Shown: positions 39,284-48,202 of the stretch, piece after piece
Layout of the letters: every line of letters starts with the position of its first letter
How positions within the stretch are numbered: position 1 is the first letter of the stretch
NCBI GenBank assembly: GCA_964508185.1
Contig: CAZDSS010000006.1
Span: 1-52,268, forward strand
Direction of reading: 5' to 3'
DNA: 52,268 nt
Origin: CAZDSS01 sp964508185
Lineage (GTDB): Bacteria > Pseudomonadota > Alphaproteobacteria > Sphingomonadales > Govanellaceae
Made by a program: the position numbers and the translations under genes
Notes under the pieces: model-generated
The model's database searches: none
What the model was told of the DNA's origin: nothing
The model's input: only the letters and a program-made list of their open reading frames with translations

Positions 39284-40864
39284 TCAGATCACATAAAGGT
39301 TGCCGCGCATGACCTCGATCATGACGACACCGAAGAAGGCCCCGAACAGACCCACAAGGCCGATGCCGAAGGCCATCAGGTTGCGCAGGCGCATCCGCTT
39401 GTCGGCTTCCGTGACGATGGCGGAGATGCTGCCGAGCACGGGATAGGCGAAGGCGTCGCGGAGCCTCTGCACCGTGGAATAGGTGGTGTGCAGCTGGCTC
39501 ATGAGGAAGGCGACGGCAACGCCTGCGCCGAGCGCCACCACCAGCACGCCGGTGAGAAGCAGCAGGCGGTTCGGGCTGCTCGGCACGCGCGGCAGTTCCG
39601 GCGGATCGACGACGCGGATCTGCACCCCGTCGCTCTTGGTCTCGAGATCCTGGGCCAGGCGCGCGGCCTCGCGGCGCTGCAGGAGCTTCTCGTAATTGCT
39701 CTTCATGACGTTGTAGTCACGATTGAGGCGGGTGAGCTCCGCTTCCACCTCGGGCACGCGCTGGGCGTAGCTCTCGAGCTTGGCCACGTCCTCGCGCCGC
39801 TGATCGACGCGGCTCTGCAGGGTGGCGATCTGGGTTTCCATGTCGATGAGGCGGAGCTTCAGCTGCTCGTACAGCGGATTGGGCACCACGTTGCTGCCGG
39901 GGAGCGGGGTGAAGTCGCCGCTTTCCAGCTGCTCGGCCAGCTTGCGCTGCTCCTCCTCGTATTCCTTGGTCATGGTGTTGATGCGATCCTGCAGGATCAC
40001 CACGTCCGGATGCTTGTCCGTGTAGCCGCGCTCCTTGAGCTCGTCGAGGCGGCGCTGGGCCGTCGCGATGCGCGCCGGATAGTCGGACAGCGAGCCGCCG
40101 ATGGGCGGGCCGCCGGCGCCCGCGGGGGCGGAAATGTAGGGCGGCGTCTCGGTGAGGTGGCGCATCATCTCGTCGCGCCGCACCTTCGCTTCCTCGAGCT
40201 CGGCGCTGGCCATGATGAGATCGCTTCTGGCCTGCTGCAGCTGGCCGAAATAGCCGCGCTCGCCGGGCAGGAAGCCCAGGTTCTTCTGCTGGAACTCGGC
40301 GCGGCGGCGTTCGGCCGCGATCAGCTCCTGCTCCTGCTTGCGGATCTGGTCGTCGAGGAAGCGGCGGGTGCCGGCGAGGTCCTTGCGGCTCGCGCCGATA
40401 TTGGCCTCGACGAAGAGAGTGAGCAGCGACTGCACCACGCGGCGGGCGAGCTGCGGATCCTGGTCCTCGTAGCTGAGACGGAACAGGTTGACGCCCGAGG
40501 ACTGCAGCTTCAGGCGCTTCTGCAGGTCGGTGATGATGGCGTCCAGCTCCTTGTCGTCCTTGGCCTTGAGATCAAGGTCGGTCATGCGCACGACCTTTTC
40601 CATGTTGGGCCGGCTGACCAGGGTCTGACGCACCATGTTGAGCTGCTGGAGGATGTCCGTATTGACCGCCATGCCCTTCATGAGGGTGCCGAGCATGGAC
40701 TGGGTGTCCACGTAGATGCGCGCGGACGCCTCGTACTTGTTGGGAATCTGAGCCACAAAGAACCAGCCGATGGCAGCGACCACCCAGGCCGTCACCAGGG
40801 CATAGACCCGGCGCCGCCAGATGCCGTAGAGGATGGAAATGATCTGCTGGTATATCTGGTTCAT
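39284..40864 (-). CDS. Polysaccharide chain-length determinant (Wzz/Wzc-like), XrtA system
   Basis: A 526-residue inner-membrane co-polymerase. Two membrane helices (about 20-37 and about 495-520) flank a large periplasmic coiled-coil region (about 190-420) rich in Glu, Arg and Gln. The first helix is preceded by I-W-R-R-R-V-Y-A and followed by N-K-Y-E-A-S-A-R-I-Y-V, standard for Wzz. P-x-x-P near the second helix (D-P-P-E-L-P-R-V-P-S-S-P) is also typical. It lacks the kinase domain, which is the next gene. It controls polysaccharide chain length and couples synthesis to export. Confidence 0.93.
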   Translation of the reverse strand: MNQIYQQIISILYGIWRRRVYALVTAWVVAAIGWFFVAQIPNKYEASARIYVDTQSMLGTLMKGMAVNTDILQQLNMVRQTLVSRPNMEKVVRMTDLDLKAKDDKELDAIITDLQKRLKLQSSGVNLFRLSYEDQDPQLARRVVQSLLTLFVEANIGASRKDLAGTRRFLDDQIRKQEQELIAAERRRAEFQQKNLGFLPGERGYFGQLQQARSDLIMASAELEEAKVRRDEMMRHLTETPPYISAPAGAGGPPIGGSLSDYPARIATAQRRLDELKERGYTDKHPDVVILQDRINTMTKEYEEEQRKLAEQLESGDFTPLPGSNVVPNPLYEQLKLRLIDMETQIATLQSRVDQRREDVAKLESYAQRVPEVEAELTRLNRDYNVMKSNYEKLLQRREAARLAQDLETKSDGVQIRVVDPPELPRVPSSPNRLLLLTGVLVVALGAGVAVAFLMSQLHTTYSTVQRLRDAFAYPVLGSISAIVTEADKRMRLRNLMAFGIGLVGLFGAFFGVVMIEVMRGNLYVI

Positions 40865-41155
40865 TCGTCGCTTCCTCAGTCACGGCCCGTCCGCGACGGC
40901 CGGGCTCCATGCTGGAGGTGAACTGGTTAGCAACCCGTTTCCGGACCGCTCTTATTCGCCGTCTGCAAGCCCCCGCCCGCCGGGCTCCGGAGCCAGTATG
41001 ACGCGGCTCCATTAACAGCCGTTTAAGGGCCGGGTTCCGGGTTGCGCCCCGGCCCTTGTTGTTGGCTCGACCCCTGGGAGGCCCGCCAGGCATGGCGGCG
41101 GGCGATGGGCGGGAGGACGGCGGCCGGAGGTTGCCCCGGCCGCGCCCGCCCGGGC
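40865..41155. other. 291-bp space between the export lipoprotein and chain-length genes
   Basis: No gene is visible. It is GC-rich with several short complementary GGCC/CCGG stretches that could fold, so attenuation between the two genes or a separate promoter for the chain-length gene is possible. I saw no convincing -35/-10 pair. Confidence 0.4.
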
Positions 41156-41815
41156 TTAGAAGAAGCTTTCCGGAATGATGATGACATCACCCGGCATGAT
41201 GCTGACATTGGCCTTGGGATCGCCGTCCTTCAGGAGGTCGGAGATCCGCAGCGAATATTCGCGCTGGCCGCCCTCGGTGGTGCGCACGAGGGTCGCCCGG
41301 TTGCCCGCGGCGAAGTCGGTGAGGCCGCCCACCGCGATCATGACGTCGAGCAGGGTCATGTTGGCGCGATAGGGAATGGCCTGGGGCTGCGCCGCCTCGC
41401 CCACCACGCGCACCTGCTGCGCGAACGGGCCGACGAAGCCGTTGACGATCACCGTCACGATCGGGCTCTGGATGTACTGACCCAGCCGCTCCTCGATGGC
41501 GCGGGCGAGTTCGGTCGGCGTGCGGCCGGTCGCCACCATGTCGTCGATGAGCGGCACCGAGAAGCGCCCGTCGGGACGCACGGTCACCTGGGTCGAAAGC
41601 TCGGGATTGCGCCAGACGAAGATGGTGATGTTGTCCAGAGGCCCGACAATGTAGTTGGGCCCGGGACCTTCGGTTTCCGGCACGAAATTGGCGGACGGAA
41701 GCTCCGGACCCCTGGATGCGCAGGCCGCAATGGCCAGGGCCGCAAGACCCGCCAACGTCGCCCGGATAGCCCGCCCGGCATGAAAGGAAGTGAGATCGAA
41801 AAGCGTTCTTATCAC
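41156..41815 (-). CDS. Polysaccharide export lipoprotein (Wza-like), XrtA system
   Basis: A 219-residue outer-membrane export protein. The signal is lipoprotein type: a hydrophobic stretch followed by L-A-I-A-A-C with the lipidated Cys at about 32. The Poly_export domain begins Y-I-V-G-P-L-D-N-I-T-I-F-V-W and is followed by one SLBB-like domain (V-R-V-V-G-E-A-A-Q-P-Q-A-I-P-Y) ending P-G-D-V-I-I-I-P-E. It is first in the minus-strand exopolysaccharide block and probably transcribed from the promoter about 80 nt upstream. Confidence 0.93.
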   Translation of the reverse strand: MIRTLFDLTSFHAGRAIRATLAGLAALAIAACASRGPELPSANFVPETEGPGPNYIVGPLDNITIFVWRNPELSTQVTVRPDGRFSVPLIDDMVATGRTPTELARAIEERLGQYIQSPIVTVIVNGFVGPFAQQVRVVGEAAQPQAIPYRANMTLLDVMIAVGGLTDFAAGNRATLVRTTEGGQREYSLRISDLLKDGDPKANVSIMPGDVIIIPESFF

Positions 41816-41893
41816 GACCGCGTCCCCTTGTTATTGCGATCTGGCCAAATCTGTTCAGCGTCGCCGGTAACCAGCCCCGGCTATCCCTTCCGC

Positions 41894-41921
41894 ATTATTC
41901 ACAAAGCCAGACACCCATCAA
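41894..41921 (-). promoter_or_regulatory. Candidate promoter of the exopolysaccharide block
   Basis: On the minus strand TTGATG (41921-41916) and AATAAT (41899-41894) are 16 bp apart, about 80 nt before the export lipoprotein ATG. The region 41816-42132 is AT-richer than its surroundings and contains an ACCGG/CCGGT inverted repeat near 41991-42010. No gene is seen in it. Confidence 0.4.
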
Positions 41922-42132
41922 GGATTCTGACTATGCACGGAAAATATTTACCAAGCGTTACACCGCATCCGGTTCGGAAATTCCGCCATAAACCGGTGTT
42001 TTCGCCGGTCTTTCCCCCGCTGCGGCCTAACCCCAGCCGCGACGGGAGAATGGAACATACGCAATTACGCCTCCGGTTAAAGCAGTTTCTTCACCAAAAA
42101 TGACATCATTTGGGCAAGCCTCCCCTTGGAGC

Positions 42133-44007
42133 CTATGCCTTGGGATCCATATGGGCGCGCATCCACATCTCCAGCATGGCGATGTCCCAGGCCACGCTGT
42201 CGAGGGCGGTGCGCTCCGGCCGTGCCGTCGACGCCACCACGGAATCGAGGAAGGCGCGGTTGAAGAAGCCGCGGCCCGCCGCCGCCGTCACCAGGTCGCG
42301 CACCATGTCCTGAAGGCCGCGATGCTGCTTGACCCATACCTCGAACGGCAAGCCGAAGCCGTGCTTCTGCTTCACGAGAATTTCCCGCGGCAGGAAGTCC
42401 CTTGTCGCATCCTTGAAGAACTTGCGGAGCCGGGTGCCGGGCAGCAGAAGCTTCGACGGAATGGTCGCCGCATAGGCCATGACGCCGTCGTCGAGGAAGG
42501 GATAGCGCACCTCGACGCCGGCGAGCGCGCACATGCGGTTCACCTTCCTGAGATCGTTGTCGGCAAGCGTCGCCTTGAGGTCGAGATGCATCATGCGCTG
42601 GAGCATGTCCGCATCCCGCGGCCGTTCGTAGGTCTCGCGCAGGATCGCCGTCGGCTGATCGAGATCGATGGCCGCCATGGCATCACTGGTGAAGATGTCG
42701 GGGGCCCTTTTTGCCGCGGCGAAGCCGTAGGAATAGATGCGCTCGGGCATGGGGATCGCGTAGCGGCGGGACCAGCGCGCAGCACGTGACAGCACCGGGA
42801 GCTTGCCCACGCCCGGGAGCTTCAGCAGCGGTTCAAGCAGGATCTTGCGCAGCGGCCGGGGAATGAGGGCATAGCGCTCGATCCGCTGCATCATGGCATA
42901 CCGCTCGTTACCCGCGAAAATCTCGTCGCCGCCGTCGCCCGCCAGCATGACGGAGACGCCATGCTCCCGCGCCATGCGCGCGCAGCAATAGGCGGGCACC
43001 GCCGAAGTGTTGCCGTAGGGCTCGTCATATGCATCGGCCAGCTGCGGCATCAGATCGAGCACGTCCTCCGGCGTCGGCACATATTCATGATACACCGTCC
43101 CGAAATGCTCGGCGGCGATGCGGGCATAACGACTTTCGTCGTATTTCGGTTCCTTGAAGGCGATGGTGAAGGTGCGGCCATCCCCGTAATGGTTGGCCAT
43201 GAGCCCGGCGACGGTGCTGGAATCGAGCCCGCCGCTCAGGAAAGCGCCCACCTCGTCGGCGCTTGCCCCTTCGACGGTACGGCGGAAGCCCGCCTCGAGC
43301 GTCGGCAGGAGCGCGGGGCCGAAATCGGCCATGGCCCCGGTGCGCTGGGTCGTATAGGGCATTTCCCAGTAGAAGCGGGCGTCCGCCGCATCCTCCCTGA
43401 TCTCCACCATCTCGCCGGGGCGAAGCTTGCGCAGTTCGCCGAAGATGGTGGTGGGCGACGGCACCACGAAGGAGAAAAGATAGTTGAACACGCCCTGGGG
43501 CGCGATGGTGGCATGCACGCCCGGATAGGCGCGCACGGCGTCCGTCGTCGCCCCGAATACGAAGGCGCCGTCGGACGCGCGGCCGTAGCAGAGGGAAGCG
43601 ATGCCGCTGCGGTCGATGGCGACGACCCCGCTGCGCGACGTGGTGTCGTAGACCGCGACCGCGAACCAGCCCTTGAGCTGATCGAGGAATTCCGCCCCAT
43701 GCTCGCGCCAGGCCTCGGCGACGCTGTGGGCGAAGCCGCGGCGGGCGCGCGCCGCAAGCGCTTCCCGCTCCCAGCGCGGGCGGCCGTAGATCGCGGCGAC
43801 GATGCCGTCGTGATTGACCGCCTCGCCGAGGACGAGGCCCGGCACCACGGCGACCGCCGCCTCCGGCGCGCCCGCGAGATGGGGATCGTGCCCGCCGCGG
43901 CCATGGGCGCTCACGCCGCGGAACAGTTGCTCGGCCATGTGAAGGGCGGTCGGCCGTTGCGCCTCCTCGGGCATATGGCCGCCGAACCAGCCACCAAATC
44001 CCGCCAT
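42133..44007 (-). CDS. Asparagine-synthase-like amidoligase lacking the glutaminase cysteine (XrtA-linked)
   Basis: A 624-residue protein with the two-domain asparagine synthase fold. The synthase half is intact: PP-loop S-G-G-L-D-S-S (258-264), A-G-D-G-G-D-E-I-F-A-G-N and the V-R-Y-P-F-L-D segment. The N-terminal half is present but starts M-A-G-F-G-G-W, where active glutaminases have M-C-G; Cys2 is replaced by Ala, so it cannot use glutamine in the standard way. It may take ammonia or an amine, as beta-lactam synthetase does. It is last in the minus-strand arm with the decarboxylase and ligase. The substrate is unknown. Confidence 0.85.
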   Translation of the reverse strand: MAGFGGWFGGHMPEEAQRPTALHMAEQLFRGVSAHGRGGHDPHLAGAPEAAVAVVPGLVLGEAVNHDGIVAAIYGRPRWEREALAARARRGFAHSVAEAWREHGAEFLDQLKGWFAVAVYDTTSRSGVVAIDRSGIASLCYGRASDGAFVFGATTDAVRAYPGVHATIAPQGVFNYLFSFVVPSPTTIFGELRKLRPGEMVEIREDAADARFYWEMPYTTQRTGAMADFGPALLPTLEAGFRRTVEGASADEVGAFLSGGLDSSTVAGLMANHYGDGRTFTIAFKEPKYDESRYARIAAEHFGTVYHEYVPTPEDVLDLMPQLADAYDEPYGNTSAVPAYCCARMAREHGVSVMLAGDGGDEIFAGNERYAMMQRIERYALIPRPLRKILLEPLLKLPGVGKLPVLSRAARWSRRYAIPMPERIYSYGFAAAKRAPDIFTSDAMAAIDLDQPTAILRETYERPRDADMLQRMMHLDLKATLADNDLRKVNRMCALAGVEVRYPFLDDGVMAYAATIPSKLLLPGTRLRKFFKDATRDFLPREILVKQKHGFGLPFEVWVKQHRGLQDMVRDLVTAAAGRGFFNRAFLDSVVASTARPERTALDSVAWDIAMLEMWMRAHMDPKA

Positions 44008-44045
44008 CAGCGGCCCTTCCGCTCGTCAAGCATGATGGTCACCTC

Positions 44046-45314
44046 TCAAACCAGTATCTCTGCCGGCTCGGGATGGCCAAGGAAGGCCGTGGGGCTCGAG
44101 GACCGCCCGTAGGCGCCGGACTGGAACACGACCACAAGGTCGCCGACCTCGCCTCTGGGCAGCGGCACCTTGTCGCCGAGGCGATCGAGGGGCGTGCAGA
44201 GGCAGCCGACGATATTGGCTTCCTCCACCGCCGGAAGATCCATCTTGTTGGCGATCGCCACCGGGTAGTTCTTGCGAATCACCTGCCCGAAATTGCCCGA
44301 GGCGGAGAGCTGGTGATGGAGCCCGCCGTCGGTGATGAGGAACACCTGACCGCGGCTTTCCTTGCGGTCCACGACGCGGGCGACGTAAACCCCCGCCTCG
44401 CCCACGAGATAGCGGCCGAGCTCGACGACGATCTCCGCCCCCTCGAGCTCCTGCCGCGCCCGCGGCATGAGGCGTTCGAGATTGGCGCCCACGCGCTCGA
44501 TGTCGAGCCGCTTGTCGCCGGGGAAATAGGGAATGCCGAAGCCGCCGCCGATATTGACCATGCGCGGCGGCGTCGGGGCATGCCGCGCCAGCTCGATCGC
44601 GAGATTGATGGTCTTCTCCTGGGCTTCTTCCAGCGCCTCCTCGCGCAGGTTCTGGGAGCCGGAGAAGATGTGGAAGCCGTGGAAGGCGAGATCCAGTTCG
44701 CCAAGGCGCTTCAGCATGGCCGGGACCTGCTCGGCGTCCACGCCGAACTGCTTGGGCCCGCCGCCCATCTTCATGCCCGAGGTCTTGAGCTCGAAATCGG
44801 GATTGACGCGGATCGCCACATGGGGGCGCAGGCCCTGCTTCTCGGCGATCCTTGCGATCACCTCCATCTCGTAGGGGCTTTCCATGTTGATGACGATGCC
44901 GGCGGCGACCGCGCAGGACAGCTCCTGGGGCGTCTTGCCCGGCCCCGCGAAGCTGATGGTCAGGGGATCGATGCCGGTATCGAGCGCCACCTGCATCTCG
45001 CCTGCCGACGCCACATCGAGGCCATCGACGATCCGCGCCATGTGCTGCACCACGGCGGGCATGGGATTGGCCTTCATGGCGTAATGGAGATGGACGTCTT
45101 TGGGCAGCGCCTTGCGCAGGCTTTCGACTCGGGCGGTCATGAGCCCGCGGTCATAGGCGAAGAACGGCGTCTGCCCCACCCGGTCGGCAAGGCGGGTGAC
45201 GGGCACGCCGCCGACGGTGAGGCAATTGTCCCTGACGCCGAAACCCTCGAGCTCGGCGTGCTTGGGGGCTTCCTTCCGAACGATGCCTTCGGTGACGGGC
45301 GTGGCTGCGGTCAT
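44046..45314 (-). CDS. PLP-dependent decarboxylase, exosortase A-associated (fold type III)
   Basis: A 422-residue enzyme of the alanine-racemase-fold decarboxylases (diaminopimelate/ornithine type), in the subfamily linked to exosortase A. The PLP lysine is Lys81 in H-Y-A-M-K-A-N-P-M-P. The phosphate-binding G-G-G-F-G-I-P-Y follows, and the C-terminal barrel carries C-T-P-L-D-R-L and Q-S-G-A-Y-G-R-S. A His in G-F-H-I-F-S-G-S-Q stacks on PLP. It probably decarboxylates a D- or meso-type amino acid, or an amino acid loaded on the carrier protein. It sits 18 nt after the acyl-CoA ligase gene. Confidence 0.92.
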   Translation of the reverse strand: MTAATPVTEGIVRKEAPKHAELEGFGVRDNCLTVGGVPVTRLADRVGQTPFFAYDRGLMTARVESLRKALPKDVHLHYAMKANPMPAVVQHMARIVDGLDVASAGEMQVALDTGIDPLTISFAGPGKTPQELSCAVAAGIVINMESPYEMEVIARIAEKQGLRPHVAIRVNPDFELKTSGMKMGGGPKQFGVDAEQVPAMLKRLGELDLAFHGFHIFSGSQNLREEALEEAQEKTINLAIELARHAPTPPRMVNIGGGFGIPYFPGDKRLDIERVGANLERLMPRARQELEGAEIVVELGRYLVGEAGVYVARVVDRKESRGQVFLITDGGLHHQLSASGNFGQVIRKNYPVAIANKMDLPAVEEANIVGCLCTPLDRLGDKVPLPRGEVGDLVVVFQSGAYGRSSSPTAFLGHPEPAEILV

Positions 45315-45332
45315 GATCGTCCTTTGAACTCC

Positions 45333-46922
45333 TCAGGCTTTGGCGAGGCTCGCGCGCACCTCGTCGCCAATGGCCTTGCGGTCGAGCTTGCCGTTCGGGT
45401 TGCGCGGCAGCTCCGGCCAGGCCAGCACGTGATGGGGAACCATATAGGTCGGCAGATTCTTGCGGCAATAGGCGAGGATCGCCTCGCTGTCGAGCGCGCC
45501 GCCGTCCTTGGCCGTCGCGACGATGGCGATCGACTGGCCGAGGGCGGCGTCGTCAATGCCGAGCGCCACCACCTCGCCCACGAGCCCGCTGCCGTAGAGC
45601 ACTTCCTCGAGCTCCGTCGGGCTCACGCGATAGCCCGAGGTCTTGATCATCTCGTCGTCGCGGCCGACGAAATAGAGGAAGCCGTCCTCGTCCATCTTCA
45701 CCTTGTCGCCGGACCAGACGGCGATCTCGGGGATCGGGATGCCCTTGGGCTGGCCGGGGGCCGGGCGGAAGCGCTGGGCCGTGCGCTCGGGATCGTTCCA
45801 GTAGCCCATGGAGACGAGCGCGCCGCGATGGACGAGCTCGCCCACCTCGCCGGGCTCGCAGGGCGTGCCGTCGGGCCGCACCACCATCACTTCGGCGTTG
45901 GGGATCGCCTTGCCCATGCTGTCAGGCCGCCGGTCCAGCTCCGAGAAAGGCAGATAGGTGGAGCGGAACGATTCGGTGAGGCCGTACATGATGATGACCT
46001 CGGACCTGGGCAGGCGTTCCCGCAGCTTGGCGATCACCGGGCGCGGCATGCGGCCGCCGGTCGAGGAGATGTAACGGACGGAATTCACCGCTTCCTCCGG
46101 CCAGTCGAGGTCGGCAAGCTGCACCCAAAGGGGCGGCACGCAGGTCATGGCGGTCACGCCATAGCGCGCGACCGCCTTGATAACGTCCCGCGGCAGCAGA
46201 TAGTTCATGAGCACCACCCGCGCCCCCGACCAGAAGCCGGTGGTAAGCTGGCTCAATCCGGCGTCGAAGCTCAGGGGCAGGACGCTCAGGATCACGTCGT
46301 CCGGATTGTTGCGAAGATATTCGGCGACCGATTTCGCCCCCGCCACCATGTTGCGGTGGGACAGGACCACGCCTTTCGGCATGCCGGTGGAGCCGGACGT
46401 ATAGAGAATCGCCGTCATGTCGGCGTCGATCACGCGATGGGGCTCGCGCCGCGCCTCCCCGCCCCGGGCCATGAAGGCGTCCCAGGTCTCGATCTCGACG
46501 CCGGGAAGATCCACCTCCGCCGCCTTGTCGTTGGTGACGACGATCCGCTTGAGATCGGGGCAGCCGCGCAGATCCTCCGCAAGCCCGACGAGGCGGTCGT
46601 TGCTGGTAACCAGCAGCTGCACGTTGCAGTCGGCCAGGATATAGGCGACCTGCCGGCCCTTGAGCGCCGGGTTCACGGGCACGAAGACCGCGCCCGCGGC
46701 GCTCGCGCCGAAGATCGCCGCCACCGTCTCGAACTGCTTCGGCAGGTATATGGCGACGCGTTCGCCGCGCCCGATGCCGGCGGCCAGCACGGCCTGCGCC
46801 GTATCCTGCACGAGCGCCCACAGCTCCTCATAGGTGAGCGACGCGTCACGATGCTGGAGCGCCACCGCCTGCGGCTGGCGCTGAACGGTGTCTCGGATCA
46901 GATGGGGAATGAGCTGGGCCAT
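45333..46922 (-). CDS. AMP-forming acyl-CoA/acyl-ACP ligase, exosortase A-associated
   Basis: A 529-residue ANL-superfamily adenylating enzyme. The P-loop is Y-T-S-G-S-T-G-M-P-K-G, followed by M-Y-G-L-T-E-S-F-R, the hinge G-R-D-D-E-M-I-K-T-S-G-Y-R and the catalytic Lys in N-G-K-L-D-R-K-A. It matches the ligase family that travels with exosortase A. With the nearby carrier protein and PLP decarboxylase, it likely activates an acid or amino acid and loads it on the carrier. A 137-bp space upstream may hold its promoter (AT-rich with TATAAG at about 46950). Confidence 0.93.
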   Translation of the reverse strand: MAQLIPHLIRDTVQRQPQAVALQHRDASLTYEELWALVQDTAQAVLAAGIGRGERVAIYLPKQFETVAAIFGASAAGAVFVPVNPALKGRQVAYILADCNVQLLVTSNDRLVGLAEDLRGCPDLKRIVVTNDKAAEVDLPGVEIETWDAFMARGGEARREPHRVIDADMTAILYTSGSTGMPKGVVLSHRNMVAGAKSVAEYLRNNPDDVILSVLPLSFDAGLSQLTTGFWSGARVVLMNYLLPRDVIKAVARYGVTAMTCVPPLWVQLADLDWPEEAVNSVRYISSTGGRMPRPVIAKLRERLPRSEVIIMYGLTESFRSTYLPFSELDRRPDSMGKAIPNAEVMVVRPDGTPCEPGEVGELVHRGALVSMGYWNDPERTAQRFRPAPGQPKGIPIPEIAVWSGDKVKMDEDGFLYFVGRDDEMIKTSGYRVSPTELEEVLYGSGLVGEVVALGIDDAALGQSIAIVATAKDGGALDSEAILAYCRKNLPTYMVPHHVLAWPELPRNPNGKLDRKAIGDEVRASLAKA

Positions 46923-47059
46923 GGCGCTTTTCGATGAACGAAGGGTCTTATATCTAAAGAATATGATGCGAGCTTAGCGATCTTGCCGCGACTTGCAATC
47001 TCCCGGACCATAGCAGACCGGAAATTAGCGAAGTGTGAAGGCGTTATGGGACGGCAGGA

Positions 47060-47773
47060 TCAAGGCGATTTCGGGGCGCGGACGCGGAGCCGCGGCTGTG
47101 CCTTTCTCGACAGATGGAGGTAGGGGGCGCGGTTCGACCACATGAGCTGCCAGTTGCCGATGCGCAGGAAGCTCGCCCGCCCGATCACCCGCGCGCCGAG
47201 CCTCTTGTGGGAGTTGAAGGACGCGGGGTTGTAGCCCGAGATGCGGCTCAGGGACCAGCGCACGCCGCGCGCCCGCAGGTATTCGTTGGCGGCGGCCCAG
47301 AGCCGAGCGAAGGTGCGGCCCATGCGATGCTCGGGGGCCACGTAAACGTCGAAGTCCCAGGCGGTTTCCTGTTCCGGCTCAAGGACATAGCGGCAGCGCA
47401 CCATGTCCTCGTCATAGTGACCGAAGCAGAACCAGATGCAGGCGACCGCCCGGTCGTTCTCGATCGCCGCGATGCAGACGGCGTTCTGGCGGAAGCGGAA
47501 ATCGAGCACCTTGTCGCTCAGGGGCAGGTCCCTGAGACGCGGGTCGCCGGGCTTCAGTTCCTGAAACGAAAGCTTGCCGGGGCGGAGCGGCAGCGGGTCA
47601 TCGGGGATGGGCTGCGCGGTCAGGATGTAGCGCGCAAGGCCGCCCCAGCGCAGGCGGACCATGAGCAGGCGGTCCACGAGATAGCCGATGCCGTCGCGGA
47701 CGCCGAATTCCCGGATTGCGGATCGCAGGGACGCGATCAGGCTAGAGGACATGGACGAGCGACTTTCCCTCAC
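47060..47773 (-). CDS. GNAT-family acetyltransferase of the XrtA small-molecule block
   Basis: A 237-residue protein with a GNAT core. The strand W-D-F-D-V-Y-V-A-P is followed by the pyrophosphate loop E-H-R-M-G-R-T-F-A-R-L-W and the Y-N-P-A-S-F-N-S-H-K-R-L-G-A motif common to this fold. The N-terminal 90 residues are helical. Two starts are possible, GTG 47773 and ATG 47752; neither has a strong ribosome site. It is divergent from the carrier-protein gene, with 132 bp between. Acyl donor and acceptor are unknown; it could acylate the product of the ligase and decarboxylase. Confidence 0.78.
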   Translation of the reverse strand: MRESRSSMSSSLIASLRSAIREFGVRDGIGYLVDRLLMVRLRWGGLARYILTAQPIPDDPLPLRPGKLSFQELKPGDPRLRDLPLSDKVLDFRFRQNAVCIAAIENDRAVACIWFCFGHYDEDMVRCRYVLEPEQETAWDFDVYVAPEHRMGRTFARLWAAANEYLRARGVRWSLSRISGYNPASFNSHKRLGARVIGRASFLRIGNWQLMWSNRAPYLHLSRKAQPRLRVRAPKSP

Positions 47774-47798
47774 CGACCGAATAACTTCTTGTTCGGAC

Positions 47799-47827
47799 TT
47801 TCTTCACCGCCTCGTCTCTAGTATATA
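47799..47827 (+). promoter_or_regulatory. Candidate promoter of the carrier protein-hydrolase operon
   Basis: TTTCTT (47799-47804) and TATATA (47822-47827) are 17 bp apart in the divergent region between the GNAT and carrier-protein genes, 78 nt before the latter's ATG. The -35 is a partial match. Confidence 0.35.
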
Positions 47828-47905
47828 TCTCGCACCCAAGACATAGTCATTCCGTGTCCGGTGCATTTTCCCGATGCGGCCGGTAGTTTTCAAGGATCAT
47901 AGTGG

Positions 47906-48157
47906 ATGTCCGTCACGGAGCAAGTGAGACGCATTCTTGCCGAGACCCTGCAGCTGGGGGACAAGGCCAGCGTCATCGACGACAACACCCTTCTGCTCGG
48001 GAACCTGCCGGAACTCGATTCCATGGCCGTGGTCAATCTGGTGACCGCCATCGAGGATCATTTCGGCATCGTGATCGAGGATGACGAAATCAGCGCCGAG
48101 ACCTTCGAGACCTTCGGCAGCCTGCGCGATTTCGTGGCAGAGAAAGCCGCCGCGTGA
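47906..48157 (+). CDS. Acyl carrier protein of the exosortase A system
   Basis: An 83-residue carrier protein. The phosphopantetheine site is Ser39 in E-L-D-S-M-A-V-V-N-L, matching the D-S-L/M motif, and the fold is four helices with the acidic second half E-D-H-F-G-I-V-I-E-D-D-E. It starts 9 nt after AAGGA. As first gene of the plus arm beside the acyl-CoA ligase, it is likely loaded by that ligase in place of CoA. It is distinct from the fatty-acid AcpP by context and sequence. Confidence 0.92.
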   Translation: MSVTEQVRRILAETLQLGDKASVIDDNTLLLGNLPELDSMAVVNLVTAIEDHFGIVIEDDEISAETFETFGSLRDFVAEKAAA

Positions 48158-48202
48158 GACGGGGCTCGCCTCTGTCCGCTTGACGACAAACGGACGGCTT
48201 GC

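Noticed and set aside
44073..46937. A 954-codon open frame on the plus strand
   Set aside because: It is antisense to the decarboxylase and ligase genes, whose motifs are unmistakable. Long antisense frames are expected at this GC content.
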